Source of the DNA: Progne subis subis
Lineage: Eukaryota; Chordata; Aves; Passeriformes; Hirundinidae
Assembly (NCBI GenBank): GCA_022316685.1
Contig: JAKJHU010000181.1
Span: 186,001-250,000, forward strand
Reading direction: 5' to 3'
Length of the DNA: 64,000 nt
Shown in pieces: positions 22,501-34,500 of this stretch. Numbering within the stretch: the stretch's first letter is position 1; every line of letters starts with the position of its first letter. A program made the position numbers and the translations under genes. The notes beneath the pieces were generated by a model, which ran no database searches, was not told the DNA's origin, and saw only the letters and a list, made by a program, of their open reading frames with translations.

Positions 22501-25500
22501 CCCAGGGCTGTGGTGTGGCTGGAGCCCCGCACTCCCCCAAAAACACTCCCAGAGCCGTCAAAAGACTTTTACAAGGGAGAGTCTGGGCTACGTCCCTGGT
22601 TTTGAATTCGATCTCCCTTCAAAAAGAGGAACCAAAGAATGCGCTCGGCCCTTTCTCTACCATATTTCATCCGAGTTGACATTTATAGGTGGCAGGAAGA
22701 CCTAATGTACCATCGTTTTGCTTTCAGCCAGCTCAGTGAAAGGTTTGGCTGGGCTCACACTTGAGATTCTGTCCAAAGGAAACTCGGACGCCGACTGAGA
22801 GAGGGGCTGGGAGCGGAGCTGGACGTGGGGGCTGAGCAGGCTGGGCAAGCAGAACACCCCAGGACCCCAAAATCAAAGGGGAAAGGCAGCCAGGGGAGGA
22901 GAAAGAGAAAAAGAGAGGCCTGGCCAGCAGGACGATGCTCCTGAGCTCCACACAGCAGCTCAGCACACAGAGCGCCTGTGACTGCCTCGGGGAAGGCTTT
23001 GGTGGAGCATCTTTGATTCCTGCATCCATCTCCCCACAGTGACTGGGATGGATTTCAAATCCTGCTCTATTTGAAAGTAAAATTTCCATTAGCCAATATT
23101 TGTCTGAGGCAGTTTCTTTGAAGGAGATGCTGCTATGCAGCGATCTCCACACTAATTATAGGAATTAGGAAAGCAATGAAGTCCAAGATCTCCTTTTTCT
23201 TCCCAAGGCTTTCCAGAAAGCTACCTCTTAAGCATCATGTGCCTCTGAGGTTTAAGGTGCTTTTTTAGAACTCTTGCAAGGAAATCTAAATTAATTCAGC
23301 TTGTGAGAAGCACCTTAGATGTTCCCAGAGCACCACCCAAAGAGAGCAGCGCTCTTCAAAGGCAGAAGTATCTGAGGAGTCTCCCGAGGGGCAGCACTGG
23401 GAAAAGCTGTGGATGGTGGGAGTCAGGAGCCGCGGGCTGGCCTGGAGTGTGGAGCCTCTGGGGAGGCCGTCCATCTGTCCATCTGTCTGTCCATCTGTCT
23501 GTCTATCTGCAGCCACTCACACACCCCCTGTGACACCAGACCCAGAGGAGCACAGCCATGGGCAGGGCACGGCAGAGGATTCAGAGCCAGCCCCAGCCCG
23601 TTCCTGCTGGGGCAGGAGCCATGCCAGGAGCTCCCGGCGGCAGAGGGCTCTCAGCCTGACAAATCACCTTTGTTTGAATGGATGAGCCGGGAGAAAATAT
23701 TTTGATATATGACCACTGGGTCACATGGGGTTGGCCACAGGGCTGGAGATGTTTTATGAGAATATTTGGTTTCACTTTCAAGTTCAATTTGTGGAAAGTT
23801 TCTAGACCAGGAGCCGACCGAAAAGCGAAGGAGCGAAAGCTTTGCAGAGTTGTTGTGCCAAAATCCAGGGCCCATGGAAAGCCCACAGAGCAGGAAAACA
23901 GATCTCACCTTTTCCTCCTGTGAGCCTGGCACACAGAGATGCTGGGCAGGCAGGATCCCCCTGCTGGAGGGCTTCTCTTACCCAAACATCCGTGAAACAT
24001 CCCAGCTCCAATGGAAATCTGTCACCTCCCTCTGCCCTCCCCAAACCAACCCCTGCTCCTGCGGCCCACAAAGAGCATTGCTCTTTTCCACACGTCTTAA
24101 AACACCTCATGGGAGGACACAGATGCTTAGAAAATAAATCCTGGATTAGTTAAGCACAAGGGAAAAAATTCATTGAATCATTAAGGTTGGAAGAGACCTG
24201 CAAGATCATAAAGTTCAACCTTCTATCTGAAATCTGCACATATACATGTGTATATAGATATAGATATAGATACAAATTTAAAGATTATATGGCCATCAGC
24301 AACTAAGCCTCAAGTATATTTATCTGTGGAGTCCACTGAGTTTGCTGCCTGTGTTTTCCATGAGCCAGGTTTAAGGACATTTGCCAGAGCCCTGAATCAC
24401 TCTGGCTTACGGAGCTTTCTCACCACAGGCATGATCTAGGACTCCCAGGCTAAAACTGCTCTAAAAGAAACAAACACACAGACACCCTCACAACTCTCTG
24501 CACCAAAAAAAATAAATAAGTCATAAGATAGTTTGAATGTTATGTCATCTGGAATCGGCCAAGCAGCAGACTGGGAATTTTAGGAGCTTTTCTCAAGTAA
24601 GAGGACTGGGAGATGGGCGGGTTCTGCTCTAACCTGGCAGCAATCTCTGCTGCTCCTGAGCACAAACCAAGCCCCGTCTGAGGCACGGAAAATGGAAACC
24701 CTGAGCAGCCACACGAGGAGCTATGGAGGGAGGGGAGATGAAATAATCAAGCACCCTGACCCTGCCTGGAAGGCAACACTCCAGGCAGGAAAAGCCTGGG
24801 TTGGAGACCCAGGGTTGGGGACCACCCAGGGCATCTCTTGCACCAGTTCCAGCCATCCCACTCTGCTGGAAGCACACGTCTGGGCTGTCAAACCTCCTGT
24901 TCCAGCCTAGGACCACAGCTGGGAACTGGTCTGCTCCTCTTAAAGAGCAATTTAGATAAGGCTGCTCTGATTACAAGATTTTACCTAATCCCCCAAAAAT
25001 GCCATTTATTGTTTGGCGGCCGAAGATCCGCCCCTCGGGGCTGGCCCTGGCAATCCAAACCCAGATTAGGCACAAGACCAGAGTTTGGGGTCTGGGCTGA
25101 GTTCTGAGTGGCTGCAGGGAGCAGGACGCAGGGAGATGCTTCCCCCCAGCCCCAGTCTCCAGCTGGAACTCCCTGCAGTCACCCACGGGTGCCCAGCACA
25201 CACGAGGTGCTCGGGGGTCAATCCCCCCCAAGGAAGGGCAGCAGGGGACACAGCAGCAGGGGAGGGTCCCCAGGGAGCCCCAGCCCTGCTCTGCTGGCCC
25301 CAAACACGCCTCTTCCAGCTCTTGGCTTGCCCTGGAGCTGCGGTGGCTCCCGGCCAGGCGGCCACAATGCAGTGGAAGGAAGAAGAAACAGCTTTGTTTT
25401 GCCCAAAGCCTCGCAATTAATCAAGTTCCTATTTCCTTGCAGTTCCACGTTCCCCACCCCAAAATGCACTGGGCAGATCCCAGCCATGGCACAGGGTTTG

Positions 25501-28500
25501 CTTTGCAATTTCATGAGAACAGAGAACCAGAAAATGAAATTAAAGTGAAATAGAAACGTCTTTGCTGCAGTGAGAACCACTCAGGGCCCTTAGAGTGCAG
25601 TGCAAGATGGGAGCCTGTGGAGCAGCTCCATCCCCTGGGACCCGCTCCTGGGCACCACCCGGGGGAACACACGGAATCCCACAGTCACTTAGGCTGGAAA
25701 TGACCTCCAAGAGCATCAGGCCCAAGCTGTGCCCGATCCCCACCTTGTCCCCAGCCCAGAGCTCTGAGTGCCACCTCCAGGGATGGGGACTCCAAATTCC
25801 CTGGACAGCCCCTGCCAAGACCTGGCCACCCTTTCCATGGGGAAATTCCTCCTGATTTGGACCCCTCTGAACACAAATCACTGTTTTTATAGTGACACAC
25901 AGCAAAACAAAACACTAGTGCATTTTCCTGGCCTTTTTCCAAATTAAAGTGGGGCTGAATATCAGGGTGGGAGGAGAGTGGGTGAGAATCCAGGTTCCTC
26001 AGGGACAGGAGCACTTGATTTATGAGCAAATCTCTTAAACAGAAGTCCCAGAGATGCCATTTCTGAGGGACATTCCCAAAGCAGCTGCCGGGAAGGCAGG
26101 ATGAGGGTGGGACCCGCTCCTGTGCCTCTGCACCTCTAATTGCCATTATTCTTCAGGAATATAAACAACAGGAGCCACCGAGCAGGGAGCCATGAAAGCT
26201 CAGCAGAACAAGGGCCTGGGAGCACAGGGAGAGGAACTGGGGGTCAGGCAGGTCAAGGACTCATTTCTGGCTCAGCACAGCCCCTCTGGATGAGGACAGA
26301 TGGGCAGGCACAGAGCAGCAGGCACAGCCTGGTCTCTCCTGCAGCTCTGTCCAGCTCCCCAGCAGCATTTAAAGGTCTGCTTGCTTCACCTCACGTGCTT
26401 TTGCTTTCATGTGTCCCAGCTGGTAATTGTCAAAGTTGCCTGCCTTTTGAAGGGACCATTTTTCCAAAAGAAATCCTACCCACTCCTGTTTGATCCATTG
26501 CCTCTGGATCCCTGGAAGCGTCCAAGGCCAGGCTGGACAGGGCTTGGAGCAACCTGGGATAGTGGAAGGTGTCCCCGGAGAAGCTTGAAAGTCATTCCAA
26601 ACCAAAGCATTTGGTGGGTCCATGATTCTGGGATGCTGCACTTGGATTTGGGATGGTGAGGGCCTTCAGAGCAGAGTACAGGAACGGAGCAGTGGCAGGA
26701 AGAAGCAGCATCAGCCCAGTCCCACATCTCTGCTGTGCTGTCCCCTGTCCCCCTGCCCCACAGCTCCCTCCCAGCCACTTGGAGAAGGCCCTGATGGGGA
26801 TAGTAATATTTGAAATTTCTTTCATTTTCAGGCACGGAAAGAGAAATGTTCAATTTTAACTGGGATGCCTAATGAAGATTTATTTATGTGGGAATAACCA
26901 CTCTTCCTTGGAGTAACTGGGCTATTTTTTCATGACCACTAGACCTTAGATCTGCTCCTCATTTCTTTCCATACCCACGGAGGGCAAGAAATAGCCATAC
27001 TTGGTCAGTGAGAAAATGAAATTAAATGCAAATAGACACGTAGTGACTAAATCTGAGTTTCCCAAGGTTATTATTTCCCTAAATGCCAAGTCCCTGGGGT
27101 GAAGGAGGGGCAGCATCAGCCTGGGCCAGGGCTGGCAGTGTGGGGGCTCAGCCTGGCCCATGGCCCCATCCACCAGTGTCCCAGGCCCGAGGATGAGGAT
27201 GGGCACCAGCACTGGGAGCACTGGCAGGCCTGGAGGCATGGATGAAGATGGGAAAGGTGTTAAACTGGTTGTATCTTCTCGGCTGGAACCACCCAGTGCC
27301 ACCCCTGACACAGGCAGGGCCACCGTCCACTGTCCCAGCTGCTCCAAGCCCTGTCCAGCCTGGCCTTGGACACTCTCAGGGATGAGGCAGCCCCAGCTTC
27401 TCTGTGCCAGGGCCCCCCACCCTCACAGGGAACAACTCCTGCCCAATGTCCCACCTAACCCTGCCCTTCAATGAAGCCATTCCCTCGTCCTTCCCCCGCC
27501 TCAGCTGAAGAACACACCTCTGCTAGAGACCCAGTTCTTCCTGCTTCATGCTTGGCTGCTTTCTAAGGAAGATGCTTTCTGCAGGGGCAGGATGAAAACA
27601 CCCGACAGGACACACAGACCAACGGGACACAGAAACTGCTGGGACACGCAGACCCAGCACTGCCCAGGGTTTGGTGGCCCCGGTGCCCGGGCAGTGACAG
27701 CTCCTGGCACGGGACAGCAGTCCTGCTGACTCACCCAGTACAACTCCTGCTCAGAGCAGTTTTTCCATAAAAATAAACACAGCCCTAATAAATAAATGCA
27801 TTCCCATCGTAAAAGCCTGACTGGTGGCTGGGAAGGAAGAGCCTGAGCCTTGCAGCAAAACAATTTCCCTCTGGATTGGAGACTCTGGACTGAGCTCCAG
27901 GGAAAGCACATCAGAAGGAGCCCATTTCCCTGGGGAGGGGGACGGAGGAGCAGCACCGAGGTGAGGGACCTCAGCCCCAGCACAGCCACCGCTGCAGCAG
28001 AGGCTGGGAAGATGCGGCACTCGCTCGCGAGGGGGATTTAGGAACTGGAGCAGCTCCTGGCAGAGCAGACCTGGGGGATACACGAGCATTTAGCAGGGAG
28101 CCAAGGGCTTCTGTAAACAGAAGCTCAAACAAACATCTCTCATTTCACAGATGGTGCTCACAGTTTACAGCTGGCACATTTAAAGGCCACCTTGGACACA
28201 TCGGTGCTCACAAATGGGACACAAGAAACGCCCCAGGCCTGCAGGCCTCAGTGTTGGCACTCCAAGGAGCCTTCCTCTGAAATCCACAGGAGTTATTTCC
28301 ACAGGAATATCAGTAGGACTCCTCAGCAGGAATGAAGAACATCAGAATGACCCAACTCCTTTCCCTCCCCAGCTTGGGCAAGCACAGGCTCCCAGCTCAG
28401 CAGCTCCTGAGCAGCTCCCCAGCACAATGGCCCAGGTCCCCAGCACAATGGCCCAGGTCCCCAGCTAAAAATTACACAGAATTGTGAAGAACACAAGAAA

Positions 28501-31500
28501 AAACCCCAAAGTCCCGAAGCAGAGCTCAGGGATAGGTGTCACAGGACCAGCAGAGGATTTGGCAGCGTTTGAAGGAGCAGAAAACCCAAGGCTCCTCCAG
28601 CCCCTCCCCATGGCCACAGATGCCGACTGTGGGCCCGGGAATTCCTGGGGAGCACCAGAAGCCCTGGCACGGCAGCACCAGCTGCCCCAGCCCGGGGCAG
28701 AGTGCGTGGCTGCCCCAGGCTGCCTGCAAAGCCCACATTTCTCAGCTGCCTGGATAAACAGAAGTGTCTTTATGGAGACACGACTGGGGACGGAGCGGCC
28801 GGACACTGGCACCATTCACACCCTGCCCTGGCCCAGCCTGCCGGGCAGCGCTGGGGACAGACCTGCTGCTAGCAGCCCTCCTCACCCTCCTCATCCTCGC
28901 CACTGCAAACCCAGTCCCACCAAGGGCACAACCCCACGGAGCTCCCAAAAACACAGGCACAGCCCCTGCTCCTGGGCAAGCGGGGGGACTGACATCCGCA
29001 CACACTCAGAGTAAAATCAAGTCGGATGCTTCATTTCTCATTGAAAGGCTGGATTAAAGACATTCGATTTAAATATTTGGGGTCACAGAGAATACCTGCC
29101 CTGTGGTTTTAGCCCCCCTCAAGATCCATATTTTAACCTTCAGCTCAACACAGACCAAAACCCTTTATGCTCCTGCATGTGCAGAAATGATCTCATAATC
29201 ACTGGACTTGTGGAAAAGCACCAAATGGCACCAGCACCGTCAGAGCCACGAGCTGCCAGTGCTGTCCTGCTCAGCCCTGTTTCACCTCACAGAGCTAAAG
29301 GCTCTGTAACTGGCACAAGCACCTGGTTCAGTGCCAGCCTGTTCACCTAATCCCTCGGGAACAGCACGGTGCCTCCGGTCCCCACAGCCTCACACAGCTT
29401 TAAAACTAGGTTATTCTGCTGGATTCCTTCATAACTTCTGTTAAGAAATAAATCATTAGGGAAAAGGCAACTCATGGACTCTGAAAAACTGTGAATTTGG
29501 CAACCAAACCTTGTAAGGTGCCAGCAAGACCCAGGCTCACAAACCTCATTCTGTGATAGGACACACCATTTTTTTTCCCCTTGGAAGGATAAACTAAAGT
29601 CATCCTGTCGGGGGAATGGGATGTGACTGCTCCCAGAGCTTCAACCAGGCATGAGAGAGAGAAGCGTCTTTACTCTGTATGTACTGTATGTAAAGCCCAG
29701 CCTTGACCTGGAGGTGTCCTACCTTTGGGTGGTGTGTCCTGCCCCCACGGCTCTCCTGCTGGGGGAAGATCCCAGGCACAGGGCTGGGCACGCCGAGGAG
29801 AGGCGGCTGTGGGGCTGCTGCAGCTCAGGCTTTAGTGACAGGAGGAGGATGATGAGAAAGCAGAGCAGATGGTGAAGCTGGATGAAGCCTGTGTCTGTTC
29901 CACACTTACCTTCCTGCCTGGGAGAGCCATCCTGAATGCTGGAGTGAGAGCTGCACCTCAAACCCCAAACCCAGCCAAGGAAACAGCGTCACCATGCCCA
30001 CAGCACCTGTCCCAGCCATGCCGAGCCCCCACTGGCACCCAGCTACCCCAGGCATGGCCCTGCCTGCCCTCAGGGCACGGGGCTGCTTCCGATGAGAGGG
30101 AACGGGGAGAACCTGGGGCCGTGGGAGGGGTGGGAAGGACCCCCGTGTCCCTGCACTGGGGTGCTCCGGGAGGGGAGCAGCGTTCCCAACGCCCACCCCA
30201 GGGATGCACAGGGCATCTTCATCTGCTGGATATCTGCTCAGATCTCCAGGACATGAAACTCCAGGGCGTGCCTGGATCTTCATCTCCTGGAGATCTGAGC
30301 AGATCTTCACATGGCAGGGAGGGGAGCTTCTGTGGGAAAATGCTGCGGGCCCGGCAGGAAGGAAATTCCCCCAGCGGAGCCGCCATCGCGAGAGGGCTCC
30401 ACCACAGCAGCTTCAGGGACTTCATAAATAACCCGGCCTCCCCAGGGGGGCACTGCTAAGGTCACTGCTTTTTCCCTTGAACTTTCCAGATGAAGGAAGC
30501 AATAGCAGAAGCGACAGCACAGATTTGGCCGGAGATCAACTGTACTGACAACAGTCACAGGATTGAACTGAGAAGAAAAGTCCTTTGTGCGTGTTGGGGT
30601 TATCACCAGATGGGCCGGGCAGCACTGGGGAGCTCTGCTCAGAAATATCCCACAGGGGCAAAACCATCAGAGCCGGAACCGACGGCAGATGGAACCCACG
30701 GTAACCAACTCCACTGCTTAGAGTTAAAAATGGAGTGTTTGGTGCCCATTAAAAATTAAAATGTTAAATTGTGTTCTTCAGCAAACTGCTGAGGTTGAGA
30801 GTAAGAAACAGCTCTGATTAAAGATTAAGGATGGAGAGTCTATAAAACACTAATTACCATTGTACTTACAGGGAATTCGGCCTGTTGGGCTTAATTACTT
30901 CTAGTTCAAGATCACTGGAGTTCAGGCTGGGCTGGGGAGTGCTGTTGGAGTTGAGGAAGCTGTTCACATTTGAAGAGATGACGGATTCCAGGCTGGAGTT
31001 GATGATGCTGTTTCTGTTCTCCTCTGAAAAACAGCAAAACCCAAGAATCAACAGCTGCCACTGCAGATGAAGGGAAGAGCAAAGGGCTGTGAAGGCATGG
31101 AGCGTTCCCAGGAAACCCTGTGTCAGTGCAAAGAGGAACATCTCCCCAGAGCTCAATTAGTTACAGACACATCTCACATTCAACCACAAGAAACACCAGG
31201 TGCTCCCTGCCCCTTTTGGGTTTAAGATGCAGATACATTTAAATGAACACCATTTTTACTAGGAAAATACACACTTTTCTTAAGGTATTAATATTTTACA
31301 TTCCCAAAGGCATCCAAAAGGCCACAACCTGAAAGAAATGGAAACATACAGGAATGGATTTGTGTGAGTGAAATCAGCTCCCAAGGGATGGAGTGTTTTG
31401 GTGACAGAGTAGGACAACACCTTAGACCAGGAACAGGGCAGATCACCCAGTTCAAGTTGCTTCAGCCTCACATTTGGCACCAAGTACTGTTTCTCCTTCC

Positions 31501-34500
31501 TAGTCAGTTCTGAAGGGGAAAAGGATGGGTCTTTGCTCGGTTTTGGCTCAGCTCTTCCGAAATGCAGAGCAGCAGAAGTTTGCCTTTGGATCTGATCCGG
31601 AATGGGATGTGCTGGGCGTGCCCCAGTGCTGGGGAGTGCTCTGCTGACAGACCAGGGCTTCTCAGAGATTCCCATTTCCCTCCATCACATCTGTGGAGAG
31701 ACCTCCCCTTCGTTTGTTTGTGTAGCACTGACACATTGTGCATCTCAAAGAGCCACCACAGCATGGGCCCTCTCCTCAGGTCGCTGAAAATCCCATTAAC
31801 TCATTTCCAGGAGATGCTTTGCCATAGGAGCTCTAATTGCAGTTGTGAGAAGCAATTAGCAACACTGATGGCATGCGAGCAGCCCCGGGCAGAGAGCGGC
31901 TGCCTCTGGGATGCTGCTTTCCTGAAAGACAGGCACCAGCTGGAAAACACAGAGTCCTACTTCAAGGATACTTCTTTCCAAAATTATTTTTCCAGTGCAC
32001 AATAACATGGTCAAACCACAACCCAAAAGCATGTAGTGAGAGGGAATCCTTGCTCTCAGTCCCTTTAAATTCCACCTCTATTTCCGTGAGGAGAATGTGG
32101 AATATTAATCTGTATTCTGTGCACATATAAAGGGGGTAAAAGAGTGCAAGAGGAACTCCTGGGTTGTGTGAAAGGTTAATCCTGAGCACACAGCAGGGAG
32201 GAGCTGCCTGTGAAAGAGCCTGGCAGGAGGGTTGGCTAGGGCTGTTGGGGCAGCTCTGCCACCCTCCAGAGGGAAATGCCACTTCAGCCAAAGGATGGGG
32301 GCTGCCCAGAGCAGAGTCCAAGGCTCCTTGTCCTGCTCCTTCTCTGGAGCTGCTGCATTTCCCAGGTACCTGGACAGAATCAGCACCTGCAGGGCAGCAG
32401 GACAAGGCTTGGTTTAGCTCAGGTTGAGCTTATCTTCCAGAGATGAGCCAAGGGTGTGTGATGTTGATACAGGTCAACGTGTTCCTGAAACTGGGTTTCC
32501 TTAATCTTCATCTGCAATGGGCCACCATGGGAACAAGCAGCACAGACATTTCTCTGCCCCCAGCTCTGAGAAAGCTGAACCCTCAGGCCTCAGAGGGCAG
32601 CAGCACCTTGTGATGAAAAAGATGATCCATGCAGAAGACAAAGAGGGAAAAGTGAAGAGAAGCAGAGCACTGACTTCCACAAATACGGCCAGGCAGATGT
32701 GATAGCCAGCAGATGGAAAAAAGAAAAAAAATAAATTCAGCTGTCTAAGGACCTAAAAACCCCAAATCTCTCTGGTTTTGCATCTGCCAGAGCAGGTTTT
32801 AGGCAGCCCACGAGAGGCCACCTGTACAGAGCTGGCCAAGAGCAGGGACTGCCAGTGCTGACCTGGCCAGCCCCGAGGCCCTGAGGAGCTGACTCGAGCC
32901 CCCAGAGCGTGGACTGACACCAGCTCGTATCTGCAAACATCTTCTGCCCGAGGCTGAGGGCTGGGAATAAGCTCCATAAGCTTGGCAGCTCAGCATGGAT
33001 TGTCCCTCTAATCTCCACAGCAGCCACGAGCCAAGAGCGAGCTGGGAGCCACCGAGCTGGAAGTGCCTCAGCTCAAGGGGAAGGGGGAGGAATGGCAGAA
33101 TCTGAAACTCCTGCTTTAGTTGATCTCCTCCTTTTTAAAAGGCTGAAACTCTACTTTGCTTCATCTTTTTGAAAGCTCGTGTGAAGGATTCTTTGCTGGA
33201 AGATTTAGTTTGGTCTGACAGCTACGAGAGCAGAGCTGCCCATCAGCTCAAGAGCATTTCCAGCACGCAGAGAAAAGAAGAGCCTTTCACCCCTTGCCCG
33301 AAGTTTGTATCTCTAGTGGGAAATCAGGCAGGCAGAGCCACTGGAGCCTCACCAGAGCCTTTGTCTCCAGGAACACCGTGCTGGGCCAGGGCTGTGCCTG
33401 ATAACTGATCCAGGGCACGTTGGTGACGGTGACCCCAGGGAACAGAGAGGGGATGACAAAAGAACTAGTAAGGAATAAAATGTTGTTTGCTGTGTTGGTG
33501 ACACTTGTGTCACGAGAGCTAATCCCTGGGTCAGATATGGATAAAAATGTAAATGCTTAACAGCAAAATAATCACTATAATCATAGATTAATTATGATTA
33601 TCTAATCTGCTCCCTGTGTGTTGAATATGATAATTTTTGACTTAGCCACAGCTTGGTGTGAGGAACGCTAGAGGAAATCTAGGAAAGATACTGGACTTTG
33701 ATGAAGATTTCAAGTGATGGAAAATCCACCGTTCCCACTCCACTTCTTTTTAAGTCAAACTGCTCCCAGTCTTAAAAAATGTGCACCCTGCTCCCATTTA
33801 GAATGTTTCTAGCTTCAATTTCAACTTTTAATTTCTGTGGTGCTCAGCTGGGCTTGAGCTGCTGACTAAGCCCTTGTGCTTCACCCTGACTTAAGAGCCT
33901 TGGTCTGCCTCCAGACCAGTAAGAAAGGAAAGGAAGCCGAAAAGAAGAAGAAAGGAAACCTCACATATTTCTCGTGACGTGCAGCAGGGAAGGTAAATTA
34001 AACAGCAGTGACTTCCCAAAGACGCAGGAGGCTATAGACTGTCAGGAGGAAAAAAAAGAAAATGTTGCTTCACGTGGGAATAAATAACTGCAGAAATAAA
34101 GACATGAGCACAGTTCCTCTCCCAGGCATGGGGAGGATGGCACACGGAGGCTCCAGCAGCCCGGAGAGCCTGGAGGCTGACATCCACTGCTCAGTTAGCA
34201 GCAAATAAATTACTGGGCTGAAAGTTTTCAAAAGCAGCGTCTGATATTTGAGGCTGCACCGAGAATCGTCCCACACCATTTCCAGAGCACGCTCTGGGGC
34301 CACCACTGCTTCCTCAAACCCACGCGGATCTTTCCGACACCCGTCGAAAGGAGAGTGCCTGGTAATTAACAGTAACTTAATCAGACAAACCCACATGTTT
34401 TAGAGTCAGCAAAGTCCACAGCGACCACTCTGTGCACCCTGGGGAGCTGGTTATCCCCAGCCCTCCCTGCTCCTTGCTCCACTTGTGCTTGTCCTGCTCA

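Larger units (their letters stand above)
14298..30869 (-). other. ARHGAP26: ARHGAP26 long intron (16.6 kb)
   Basis: Largest intron in the window. Contains the 40-bp minisatellite (15955-16268), six or more CR1 fragments in both orientations, short microsatellites (23470, 24252) and an inverted repeat at 30225-30304. The remaining sequence is unique and non-coding to my reading; no nested gene was seen on either strand. Confidence 0.85.

Noticed and set aside
22245..22679. 144-residue plus-strand frame in a GC-rich part of the long intron, considered as a nested gene
   Set aside because: No conserved domain, no splice or poly(A) context, and overlapping frames are equally open because of GC richness.
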